A stretch of 21,302 bases of DNA from UBA3775 sp964625275 (GTDB taxonomy: Bacteria > Bacillota > Clostridia > Lachnospirales > Lachnospiraceae): the NCBI GenBank assembly GCA_964625275.1, contig CAZVBH010000032.1:1-21302 (forward strand). The letters run 5' to 3'. How positions within the stretch are numbered: the stretch's first letter is position 1; every line of letters starts with the position of its first letter. Positions 14,347 through 21,302 of the stretch are shown piece by piece. The position numbers and the translations under genes were made by a program. Under the pieces are notes generated by a model, which did not search any database, was not told the DNA's origin, and worked only from the letters and a program-made list of their open reading frames with translations.

Positions 14347-14556
14347 ATGTGTGTTGCAATGCCTGGAAAGGTAACAAAGGTTAAGGAAAAATATGCTACA
14401 GTTGATGTGGATGGCAATAATGTTGATGCAAGAAGCGGACTCGTAGAGCTTAAAGAAGGAGATTATGTGCTTGTGCATGCGGGTTATATAATTCAAAAGC
14501 TCAGTGAAAAGGATGCACTCGAAATGAAGGAGCTTATGGAGCTGATGAACGGATGA
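14347..14556 (+). CDS. hypC: HypC/HybG-type hydrogenase maturation chaperone
   Basis: This 69-aa protein opens MCVAMPGKV; C2, exposed after Met removal, carries the Fe(CN)2CO unit together with HypD. The H44 region (VLVHAGYII) is the second conserved site. It starts 3 bp after hypF with its ribosome binding site in the hypF end, and overlaps hypD by 4 bp (ATGA). The operon position suggests service to EchE, though HypC proteins can serve several large subunits. Confidence 0.95.
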   Translation: MCVAMPGKVTKVKEKYATVDVDGNNVDARSGLVELKEGDYVLVHAGYIIQKLSEKDALEMKELMELMNG

Positions 14557-15614
14557 GTGATAAAGCTATGAAAAAAGCAGATATTAAAAAAATGCTTGAA
14601 TTTCTAAAAAACTATGATGGTTCCGAGCTTAGAATAATGGAAATATGTGGCAGTCATACAGGTGCCCTTACAAAGACAGGAATAAGGGAGGTACTTTCAC
14701 CAAAAATAAAGCTGATTTCAGGACCGGGTTGTCCTGTGTGCGTAACTCCGTCAGCCTATATTGACAGACTTCTAAGTCTTGCTCTTGATGAAAGCATTAC
14801 AATAGTAAGCTTTGGAGACATGCTTAGAGTGCCGGGAAGTGAACAGTCACTTTCTCAGGCGAAGGGCGCCGGAGCGGATGTGCGCATGGTTTATTCACCT
14901 GATTCAATAATAAGTATGGCAAAGCAGGAGCCTGAAAGACAATTCGTTTTTGCAGCAGTTGGCTTTGAAACTACTGCCCCTGTTTATGCAATGCTTTTAA
15001 AGGATTTAATAGATGAGGATATTAAAAATGTAAGACTTTTGACAGCTTTAAAGACAATGCCTGAGGTAGTTTCCTATCTTTGTGAAAGTGAGGCCAATAT
15101 TGACGGCTTCCTGGCTCCGGGACATGTTTGTGCAGTGACCGGCAGTAATTGTTTTAAAGAACTTGCAAGTACCTACAATATTCCCTTTGTGCCAGCCGGC
15201 TTTACGGCTTCTGAGCTTGTAATTGCACTTTTTTCCTTGGTTAAGCTTAGAGGACAAGGAAAACTGATAAACTGCTATCCTGAGGTGGTGACTGAAAATG
15301 GCAATGAAAAAGCAAAGGAGCTTTTAAATACTTATTTTGAAAAATGTGATGCTACCTGGCGTGGAATAGGAAAAATTAAAGCCTCAGGATTGAAAATCAA
15401 GGAAGAATTTAGCCGGTTTGATGCAGGAAGTCTTTATTTGGATGAAGATATAAAAATGAATAAAGCCTGTATTTGTGGACAGGTGCTTATAGGCAGGTCA
15501 GAGCCCTCTGATTGTCCACTTTTTGGAAAGATTTGTACACCAATCTCCCCACAGGGCGCATGTATGGTTTCTGCCGAGGGTAAATGTGCAGACTCCTATC
15601 GCAATAAACATTGA
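14553..15614 (+). CDS. hypD: HypD, iron-sulfur scaffold for Fe(CN)2CO assembly
   Basis: This 353-aa protein receives the cyanide ligands from HypE and assembles them on iron in complex with HypC. Conserved active-site cysteines are C32 (EICGSHTGAL) and C60/C63 (GPGCPVCVTP). The C-terminal region has the cysteine set used for the [4Fe-4S] cluster (C306, C308, C321, C328, C337, C345). GFETTAP and the GHVC segment (PGHVCAVTG) are also present. It overlaps hypC by ATGA. A terminator follows at 15627, so it appears to be the last gene of the operon. Confidence 0.96.
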   Translation: MSDKAMKKADIKKMLEFLKNYDGSELRIMEICGSHTGALTKTGIREVLSPKIKLISGPGCPVCVTPSAYIDRLLSLALDESITIVSFGDMLRVPGSEQSLSQAKGAGADVRMVYSPDSIISMAKQEPERQFVFAAVGFETTAPVYAMLLKDLIDEDIKNVRLLTALKTMPEVVSYLCESEANIDGFLAPGHVCAVTGSNCFKELASTYNIPFVPAGFTASELVIALFSLVKLRGQGKLINCYPEVVTENGNEKAKELLNTYFEKCDATWRGIGKIKASGLKIKEEFSRFDAGSLYLDEDIKMNKACICGQVLIGRSEPSDCPLFGKICTPISPQGACMVSAEGKCADSYRNKH

Positions 15615-15626
15615 GTAATTATTATG

Positions 15627-15664
15627 CTGAAATGTAAGATTATCTTGCATTTTCACAGTTTTTT
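15627..15664 (+). terminator. Intrinsic terminator after hypD
   Basis: The stem CTG-AAATGTAAGA pairs with TCTTGCATTT-TCA-CAG (one wobble, a three-base bulge on the right) around a short loop, and six T's follow directly. It is of moderate strength, so some read-through into hypE is possible. Confidence 0.6.
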
Positions 15665-15687
15665 AATAAATTAAAATTATAATTAAG

Positions 15688-15716
15688 ATGACTAAACAAC
15701 TTAAACGAGCTATACT
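15688..15716 (+). promoter_or_regulatory. Promoter candidate for hypE
   Basis: ATGACT (15688-15693), a 17-bp spacer, TATACT (15711-15716). The -10 box is 18 bp before the ATG at 15735, giving a very short leader that just includes AAAGGAG. The -35 box is weak (4 of 6). Confidence 0.45.
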
Positions 15717-15734
15717 TATGGAAAGGAGAAGGTT

Positions 15735-16718
15735 ATGAAAATAGTAATGGCACATGGAAGTGGAGGAAGCATGACTTCTTCACTGATTCGTGATGTATTC
15801 AGTAAAGCCTATGGCAATTCTTATCTTTCACAAATGGAGGATGCTGCCCTTGTAGCCGGCCATTCAAGACTTACGGTAACGACTGACAGCTTTGTAGTAA
15901 AGCCCTTATCCTTTCCCGGAGGAGACATAGGCAGACTTGCAGTTTGTGGAACAGTTAATGATTTGGCTATGCGTGGAGCAGTACCTAAGTATCTTACTGC
16001 AGGCTTTATTCTTGAGGAAGGCCTTGAGGTTGATTTACTTACCGAAATCTGTAAGAGCATGGCTGAGGCGGCAAAGGAGGCCGGAGTATTAATAGTTGCC
16101 GGTGATACAAAGGTGGTTGAAGGTAAGGGAGGTCTTTTTATAAATACCGCAGGAGTAGGCTTTGCCTGGGATGAAGCCTGTGGCACTGAAAAGATAAAAG
16201 CCGGTGATAAAATTATTTTATCAGGTACAATGGGTGACCATCATGCAGCAATTTTAAGCACCAGACTTGGAATAGATAACGAAATAATTTCTGACGTGGC
16301 ACCGCTTAATGGTATTTCAGAAGCACTTCATCAAAAAGGTATAAATATTCATGCAATGCGCGACATAACCAGAGGAGGCCTGGCAACGGTGCTTTCAGAA
16401 CTTGCAGCAGCCTCAGGAAAAAGCATGGACATCTATGAAGAAGCAATACCTGTTTCCAAATCAGTTAAAAGCTTCTCAGGGCTTATGGGACTTGAACCAA
16501 TTTACATGGGCAACGAAGGGAAAATGCTTATGATAGTTCCTGCGGCAGAGGCCAAAAAAGCCTTAGAGACAGTTAAAGAATGTAATTATGGCAGCAATGC
16601 AGCGATTATAGGAGAGGTGACCTCGGCTACGGATGGAAGACTCACTCTCATAACAGAAATTGGTGGCAGAAGAAACCTGGAATCACTTTCGGGCGAAGGC
16701 CTGCCAAGAATATGTTAA
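15735..16718 (+). CDS. hypE: HypE, carbamoyl dehydratase for cyanide ligand formation
   Basis: This 327-aa protein of the PurM-like superfamily uses ATP to dehydrate the S-carbamoyl group on its last cysteine to thiocyanate, then gives cyanide to HypC-HypD. Visible features are HGSGG (7-11), TTDSFVV (49-55), GTVNDLAMRGA (72-82), VAGDTKVV (121-128) and the essential C-terminal PRIC ending in C327. The ribosome binding site AAAGGAG is well placed. It is separated from hypD by 120 bp containing a terminator and a promoter, so it can be expressed apart from the structural operon. Confidence 0.96.
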   Translation: MKIVMAHGSGGSMTSSLIRDVFSKAYGNSYLSQMEDAALVAGHSRLTVTTDSFVVKPLSFPGGDIGRLAVCGTVNDLAMRGAVPKYLTAGFILEEGLEVDLLTEICKSMAEAAKEAGVLIVAGDTKVVEGKGGLFINTAGVGFAWDEACGTEKIKAGDKIILSGTMGDHHAAILSTRLGIDNEIISDVAPLNGISEALHQKGINIHAMRDITRGGLATVLSELAAASGKSMDIYEEAIPVSKSVKSFSGLMGLEPIYMGNEGKMLMIVPAAEAKKALETVKECNYGSNAAIIGEVTSATDGRLTLITEIGGRRNLESLSGEGLPRIC

Positions 16719-16751
16719 AATCAACTAATATGCCAACTTTGTCTGATTTGT

Positions 16752-16795
16752 AAACCGGTCTGATAGCTTGAATTTATCTGCTGGTTTTCTCTTTT
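16752..16795 (+). terminator. Probable terminator after hypE
   Basis: AAACCGG...GATA pairs with TATC...CTGGTTT in an imperfect long hairpin, with a mixed TTTTCTCTTTT tail. The stem has wobbles and internal mismatches, so this is a weaker call than the other terminators. Confidence 0.4.
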
Positions 16796-16822
16796 AATTA
16801 TACATAATTAGTATGCTTTTTG

Positions 16823-16849
16823 TTGACATATATTTGACTAGGGTATAAA
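16823..16849 (+). promoter_or_regulatory. Promoter candidate for corA, with short spacer
   Basis: Consensus TTGACA (16823-16828) and TATAAA (16844-16849) are separated by only 15 bp; 17 is optimal. A short spacer can indicate activator dependence, or the true -35 may be shifted to 16821. Just downstream, AAAAAG-A-TTAT (16853-16863) can pair with ATAA-C-CTTTTT (16872-16882), a hairpin at or near the 5' end of the transcript. Confidence 0.4.
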
Positions 16850-16911
16850 CTTAAAAAGATTATGGGCTTTTATAACCTTTTTACAAATAAAATGAAACAG
16901 GAGGACGGACT

Positions 16912-17853
16912 ATGATTAAACATTATCGTACTGAAGATGGAAAAATTCAGGAAACAGATAGCTATGAGCCTGGTGGATGGATTATGGCAGTCGCACCTAC
17001 CTATGAAGAAAGCGTTTCTCTTGCTAATGAATTTAATATTGATGTAGTTGATATACGTGCGGCAATGGATGATGAGGAAAGCTCGCGAGTAGATGTAAGC
17101 AATGATTATACTCTCATAGTTGTCGATATTCCAACGATAGAAGTAAGACATGATCATGACAATTATACCACAATTCCACTTGGCATGATTATTACTGAAA
17201 GTGTAATTATAACAGTATGCGCAGAGGATACTCCGATACTTGAATACTTTGTAAAGTACAATATCAAAGAGTTCTCAACAAAGAAACAGATGCGATTCGT
17301 ATACCAGATTTTAAATAAAACCTGTATGATGTATCAGAATAATCTGCGTGTCATAGATAAAAAAAGAACAGAAATTGAAGAAAGAATAAGTGAGAATACG
17401 GAAGATTCGGATCTGATAGCACTTCATGAGCTTGAATCCACTCTCGTATATTTCGCAACCTCACTTAGGGCAAATGGAGCAATCATAGAGCGACTTACCA
17501 GGTACGGAAAAATCAGACAGTATCCTGAAGATAAGGAGCTTTTAGGGGATGTGATAGTCGAAAATAAACAGGCTATCGAAATGACGGGTATTTATCGTGA
17601 TATACTTAATGGTACCAGAGAACTGATGTCTACAATTATTGACAACCGCCTGAATACCGTAATGAAATATCTTGCGGCAATTACTATTGTAATGTCTGTA
17701 CCCAACATAGTTTCCGGTCTTTACGGAATGAATGTTGCACAGGAGTGGGTGCCTTTGGCAACTACTCAATATGGATTTGCAATTATTGGCGGAATAATCC
17801 TTTTGATATGTGCAATCACCCTTATAATTCTAAAGAAAATTAAAATGCTGTAA
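16912..17853 (+). CDS. corA: CorA-family divalent cation transporter
   Basis: This 313-aa protein has a large N-terminal cytoplasmic domain, a long helical stalk and two C-terminal membrane helices (about 248-270 and 289-309). The pore signature Y-G-M-N is at 271-274 (LYGMNV; most family members have GMNF, and valine is a tolerated variant). The loop after it (AQEWVPLATTQYG) is negatively charged at one position. Relatives carry Mg2+, and some carry Co2+ or Ni2+; no selectivity can be read from sequence. Nickel uptake would suit the nearby hydrogenase but is speculation. The ribosome binding site AGGAGG is well placed. It lies 23 bp before the GGDEF gene. Confidence 0.93.
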   Translation: MIKHYRTEDGKIQETDSYEPGGWIMAVAPTYEESVSLANEFNIDVVDIRAAMDDEESSRVDVSNDYTLIVVDIPTIEVRHDHDNYTTIPLGMIITESVIITVCAEDTPILEYFVKYNIKEFSTKKQMRFVYQILNKTCMMYQNNLRVIDKKRTEIEERISENTEDSDLIALHELESTLVYFATSLRANGAIIERLTRYGKIRQYPEDKELLGDVIVENKQAIEMTGIYRDILNGTRELMSTIIDNRLNTVMKYLAAITIVMSVPNIVSGLYGMNVAQEWVPLATTQYGFAIIGGIILLICAITLIILKKIKML

Positions 17854-17876
17854 CTAATATTGTAAGAGGTAGTAAC

Positions 17877-19865
17877 ATGAAAGAAATTTTGAACAAACAA
17901 ATTGCAGTTTGTATTTCACGCGTAAGTGAAGAATCACATGTAGGTCGATTGATAATTCTTCATAACGTGGCGAGAAAGTACGGCTGTAAGCTGGTGATTT
18001 TTTCTACATCAGCTCCCTTAAATCCTAAGGATTCAACCTATAATGGAGATTGTTCAATTTTTGAAAATATTTGCTTTGACAAATTCGATGCAGTAATATG
18101 CTTTGCCGAAGCTGTACATGATGAGAGAATTTTAAGAATAATAGCAGATGAAGCTAAAAGAGTAAATATACCGATTGTAACCTATGACAAGTATGTAGAT
18201 GGCTGCATAAATATAAAAATGGATTACAAATCATCCTTCGAGAAGCTGGTAAGACATATAATCGAGGACCATGGCTGCAAAGTGGTTGATTATGTGTCAG
18301 GTATGCCTAATAATGAATTCTCACAGGAAAGAGAAGAAATATTCAAGTCAGTTCTTCGTGAAAATGGAATCAAAGTCGAAGAAAGAAGAATTGGCTATGG
18401 ATGGTTCTGGGAAGGTCCTACAAAAGCCGTAGTAGAGAAATTTTTGGAAATTGATGTCCCGGAGGCTATTATCTGTGCTAATGATGCAATGGCTCTTGAG
18501 ACAATGCGAATTTTGAAAAAGCATGGTCTTCGCATTCCTGAGGATGTGCTTGTGACCGGCTTTGACGGAATAAAACAAGGCAGCTGGAGTAATCCTGATG
18601 TAACCACCTGTGGAATTGAATTTACAGAGGTTGCTGAAAAGATGTTTGAAACTCTTAATCAGTCTCTTAAAGGAGAGCTGCTGGAAACTGAGTATGCTGT
18701 TCCTTTCGAGCTTCAGCTGCGTGGCTCATGCGGCTGTGGTAAAGGTAAAAATGTTTTAACTCCTGAAATGCTCTTTGGACTTTATGAATTTAATAAGGAT
18801 TATGAAATTTATCAGAAGAATATGTACAATATGCAGACTGTTATGTCAGGCAAAGATAATGTCATACAGCTTGCAAGTGTAATTCACAGCTATATGATAG
18901 TAGATGGTTGCATCGTAGTGGATAATTCCATTCGTGAGTTTGCACCTGGCAATAAAATCGCTCTCAAAAAAGAGGATGAGGTTTTACCTGGTGAAATGAG
19001 GGTTTTGGTCAGCAAACGAGGAAATGAAATAGGAATAGGCACAATTTTTCAAAGAAATGAACTTATTCCTGATTTAGATGAATTGCTTACTGTTGAAAAT
19101 CCAATCGTTGTAATGCCTATTCATTCTGCAGGAAACTGTTTTGGATATATGGCATTTTCAATGCATGATGACAGGGTTCTTTTTAATAAAGCTGTAGCCT
19201 TTGACTATGCAATAGGCAATGCACTTGAAATTTTTAAGAATCAAAAGTCCTTAAAGCAGGTCAATAACAAGCTCGCAGAAACAAATGAAAGAATGGCAGA
19301 ACTCTACATCAGGGATCCGCTTACTAAGATGTTTAATCGTCGAGGCTTCTATAATACTGTTAAAGAGATGATTCAAAAATGTATAGAGCAGGATTATGAA
19401 CTCTATGTAGGAAGCATTGATTTAGATAACCTTAAAGGCATTAATGATACCTATGGTCACAGTGAAGGCGACTCGGCACTTAGAACCTTTGCAAATGCAA
19501 TGATGGTAACCATGGATGAATATTCCATATGTGCCCGCTTTGGCGGTGATGAGTTTGTCGTTGCAGGAATTTCAAAAAATGCTGAGGAAAGTGGTAAAAA
19601 ATATCTTGCCAACATGAATACTTACCTCGATAACTATAATAAGGATTCCGGAAAGCCTTATGAGGTTCATGCCAGCATAGGACTTGTGAATGGCAAGCCT
19701 GTACCAGGTACTGAAATTGATGAATTTATACTTAAGGCTGACAGAATAATGTACGAAAATAAAAAGCAGAATAAGCTGTTTAGAAGTAAGGTTCGTACTC
19801 AGACCCCTGAACGTCCGGTTCTGATGCCGGAAAAAAGAACTCCGTCAGAGGAAGAGGCAGAATGA
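17877..19865 (+). CDS. Diguanylate cyclase with LacI-like ligand-binding sensor (cytosolic)
   Basis: This 662-aa protein should make c-di-GMP from GTP in response to a small ligand. Residues 1-285 form a LacI/periplasmic-binding-protein-like domain (NANDAMALETMRIL-type hinge segment, here ICANDAMALETMRILKKHGL; IPEDVLVTGFDG) without any DNA-binding helix, signal peptide or membrane segment. It ends at a cysteine-rich joint, RGSCGCGKG. Residues about 290-450 form a central GAF-like region, 458-478 a short coiled coil, and about 478-640 the cyclase domain with DPLTKMFNRRGF (480-491), DLDNLKGINDTYGH and intact GGDEF (556-560). No RxxD inhibitory site lies at the usual spot before GGDEF. The acidic, proline-containing tail is unstructured. 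Probably cotranscribed with corA. Confidence 0.9.
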   Translation: MKEILNKQIAVCISRVSEESHVGRLIILHNVARKYGCKLVIFSTSAPLNPKDSTYNGDCSIFENICFDKFDAVICFAEAVHDERILRIIADEAKRVNIPIVTYDKYVDGCINIKMDYKSSFEKLVRHIIEDHGCKVVDYVSGMPNNEFSQEREEIFKSVLRENGIKVEERRIGYGWFWEGPTKAVVEKFLEIDVPEAIICANDAMALETMRILKKHGLRIPEDVLVTGFDGIKQGSWSNPDVTTCGIEFTEVAEKMFETLNQSLKGELLETEYAVPFELQLRGSCGCGKGKNVLTPEMLFGLYEFNKDYEIYQKNMYNMQTVMSGKDNVIQLASVIHSYMIVDGCIVVDNSIREFAPGNKIALKKEDEVLPGEMRVLVSKRGNEIGIGTIFQRNELIPDLDELLTVENPIVVMPIHSAGNCFGYMAFSMHDDRVLFNKAVAFDYAIGNALEIFKNQKSLKQVNNKLAETNERMAELYIRDPLTKMFNRRGFYNTVKEMIQKCIEQDYELYVGSIDLDNLKGINDTYGHSEGDSALRTFANAMMVTMDEYSICARFGGDEFVVAGISKNAEESGKKYLANMNTYLDNYNKDSGKPYEVHASIGLVNGKPVPGTEIDEFILKADRIMYENKKQNKLFRSKVRTQTPERPVLMPEKRTPSEEEAE

Positions 19866-19881
19866 TGCTTTGAGCATTTTT
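19865..19881 (+). terminator. Weak terminator candidate after the cyclase gene
   Basis: ATGCT-TTG-AGCAT followed by T's forms a 5-bp stem directly over the stop codon. It is short, and given only as the best candidate in this gap. Confidence 0.3.
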
Positions 19882-19890
19882 GATTACAAA

Positions 19891-19920
19891 TTGAACTTAA
19901 AAAAGTCAAATAAGTATGAT
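19891..19920 (+). promoter_or_regulatory. Promoter candidate for the foldase gene
   Basis: TTGAAC (19891-19896), an 18-bp spacer and TATGAT (19915-19920). It would give a leader of about 100 nt to ATG 20031. Confidence 0.4.
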
Positions 19921-20030
19921 GTGGGAAGCAGAATGATTAAACCTATTGAAGCTTTTGAATTATAAATTGGGTATCGGATTGAAAATTCTTGTAAAAAAGG
20001 GAGTGAAATTATTTTTTTAGTGAGGATTTT

Positions 20031-21302
20031 ATGAGTAAAAATTTTGATGACTGGGATGATGACTTTGACGTAAGCGAGGATGAATTCAGCGCTGCAAATA
20101 CAAAGTCAGCATCTGAAACTGCTGAGACCTCAGAGGATGAAGCCACAGCAGACTTTAATAATAAAAAATCATCAGACGAAGAACTTGACTACGATGAAGC
20201 TGATGATGATATTTCTGATGATGACTTTAAACATGACAATGACTATTCAGAAGAAGCAGAGGACGTCATTCCACGCAAAAAGAGTAAGACTCCTGTAGTT
20301 ATTCTTTGCTGCTTTGCAGTACTTGCGATTATCGGAATCGTAACCTATCTTGTGCTTGACGGTATGGGAATTATCGGAAAGAAGTCAGATGGACTGGTTT
20401 CGCTTGGTAATTACAAAGACTATACCTATGATGCCTATGTAGTGGCAACTCCATCGGATGCTGATGTTGAGGATTATTATAATTCAATATTCGACTATTA
20501 TTCCTCAAGTGGTTATGCAATCTATAATGAGTTACCTGAAAAGGCAGATGATGAGGTGGCAGAGGGCGACACTGTAAATATTGATTACACAGGCTATTTA
20601 GATGGAGAGGCATTTGACGGAGGTACAGCAACCGGCTACAATCTCACAATAGGAAGTAACACCTTCGTTGGCGGCTTTGAAGATGCACTTATTGGTCACA
20701 AGCCGGGTGAAACCTTTGATATTTCAGTAACCTTCCCTGAGACTTATTCTCTTAATGAAGATTTGGCCGGTGCAGAAACCATATTCACCGTAACAATCAA
20801 TTATTTCTCAGAGGCTGAGCCAATGTATGTCACAGCAGGCTATGATACCTTGGAGGACTGCTATGCAGATATAAGGGATTATCTCTACCAGGATGCATTA
20901 AGTGGTCAGAGCGATTATAAGACTGAATGTATGAATAATTATATTCAGTCAGTTATTGATGCTTCTGAATTTACAGATCTTACAGATAAGATAGATGCAC
21001 TTTACAATACAACCTATACCTCCCTCGAGTCTTATTATACAGCTCAGGGCTATGATCTTTCCACAGTAGCTTCAAGCTATGGTTATGATTCGGTATCTGA
21101 GTTACAGACTGAGCTAAAAGAAGCATCAGAGGATTCTGTGAAAATGCAGCTTGTGCTTACAGAAATAGCAAAATTGGAGGGACTTGACTTTACTGACGAA
21201 ATTTATCAGCAGACTGCCCAGTCTTACATCGGAGACGATTCTGTTTCAGTAGATGATTTCCAAACCAGTTATGATGCTTATTCCGGAGATGGAAGATTTA
21301 GA
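20031..21302 (+). CDS. Membrane-anchored FKBP/trigger-factor-like peptidyl-prolyl isomerase, 3' end outside the window
   Basis: The open frame of 424 codons runs off the right edge without a stop. Residues 1-80 are strongly acidic and low in complexity (DDWDDDFDVSEDEF...), and RKKSK (82-86) marks the inside of a membrane helix at about 88-110. Residues 175-260 are an FKBP fold: EGDTVNIDYTGYLDG (178-192), AFDGGTATGYNLTIGS (194-209), VGGFEDALIGHKPGE (213-227). The region from about 270 is helical and resembles the C-terminal chaperone arms of trigger factor. Trigger factor itself is soluble, so this looks like an extracytoplasmic foldase of the same family for exported proteins. The start ATG follows GTGAGGATTTT, an acceptable ribosome binding site. 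Confidence 0.85.
   Translation, partial: MSKNFDDWDDDFDVSEDEFSAANTKSASETAETSEDEATADFNNKKSSDEELDYDEADDDISDDDFKHDNDYSEEAEDVIPRKKSKTPVVILCCFAVLAIIGIVTYLVLDGMGIIGKKSDGLVSLGNYKDYTYDAYVVATPSDADVEDYYNSIFDYYSSSGYAIYNELPEKADDEVAEGDTVNIDYTGYLDGEAFDGGTATGYNLTIGSNTFVGGFEDALIGHKPGETFDISVTFPETYSLNEDLAGAETIFTVTINYFSEAEPMYVTAGYDTLEDCYADIRDYLYQDALSGQSDYKTECMNNYIQSVIDASEFTDLTDKIDALYNTTYTSLESYYTAQGYDLSTVASSYGYDSVSELQTELKEASEDSVKMQLVLTEIAKLEGLDFTDEIYQQTAQSYIGDDSVSVDDFQTSYDAYSGDGRFR

Noticed and set aside
19934..19966. Tiny frame MIKPIEAFEL with a weak GGAAG upstream
   Set aside because: Ten codons with no supporting context; it more likely lies in the leader of the foldase gene.
20080..20298. 72-codon plus-strand frame rich in Met, Thr and Gln
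   Set aside because: It is an out-of-frame reading of the acidic N-terminus of the foldase gene.
20371..20631. Minus-strand frame over the FKBP gene, rich in Leu, His and Pro
   Set aside because: It is a composition artefact of the antisense of an acidic/tyrosine-rich coding region; the sense frame is a clear FKBP protein.
1..21302. tRNA, rRNA or known riboswitch genes
   Set aside because: None was recognised on either strand by eye; a covariance-model scan would be needed to rule out short or divergent ones, especially in 2411-2848 and 16719-16911.

Overview
The window is AT-rich DNA with AGGAGG-type ribosome binding sites and tightly packed, often overlapping genes. It fits an anaerobic Gram-positive Clostridia genome, most likely a Lachnospiraceae member of the Butyrivibrio/Pseudobutyrivibrio type. 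This placement is an inference from gene content (Ech hydrogenase, a diguanylate cyclase with a sugar-binding-protein-like sensor, a DtxR-type regulator, a membrane-anchored trigger-factor-like foldase); no rRNA or other taxonomic marker is present.

Region 1 (1-2510): the first codons of a minus-strand gene with a good promoter, a two-gene ABC exporter (permease and ATPase, bacteriocin-associated type) that looks shortened at its N-terminus, a strong bidirectional terminator, and a convergent DtxR/MntR-family metal regulator. The regulator's promoter carries a 17-bp palindrome over its -35 box.

Region 2 (2489-5408): an accessory island flanked by two identical 22-bp direct repeats. It holds a 106-bp element with inverted-repeat ends, a strong promoter, an RHS-family toxin remnant (signal peptide out of frame with the RHS core and an unrecognised C-terminal domain), two paralogous two-helix membrane proteins that look like immunity proteins, a gene fragment, a terminator and the decayed 3' end of a MATE efflux gene. 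If the island is collapsed to one repeat copy, the metal regulator and the AEC transporter become divergent neighbours sharing a promoter region.

Region 3 (5414-15614): a promoter followed by an apparent operon: AEC permease, echABCDEF (six-subunit membrane-bound [NiFe] hydrogenase, ferredoxin to H2 with ion pumping), then hypF, hypC and hypD for building the Fe(CN)2CO cofactor. A terminator and a new promoter separate hypE (15735-16718). HypF and HypE make the cyanide ligands, HypC and HypD assemble them on iron, and EchE receives the cofactor. hypA, hypB and a maturation protease are not in the window; EchE ends exactly at its last conserved arginine, so no protease should be needed. EchF carries four rather than two [4Fe-4S] motifs, through an internal duplication.

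Region 4 (16719-21302): a CorA-type divalent-cation transporter, a cytosolic GGDEF diguanylate cyclase with a LacI-like ligand domain, and the 5' part of a membrane-anchored FKBP/trigger-factor-like foldase that runs off the window.
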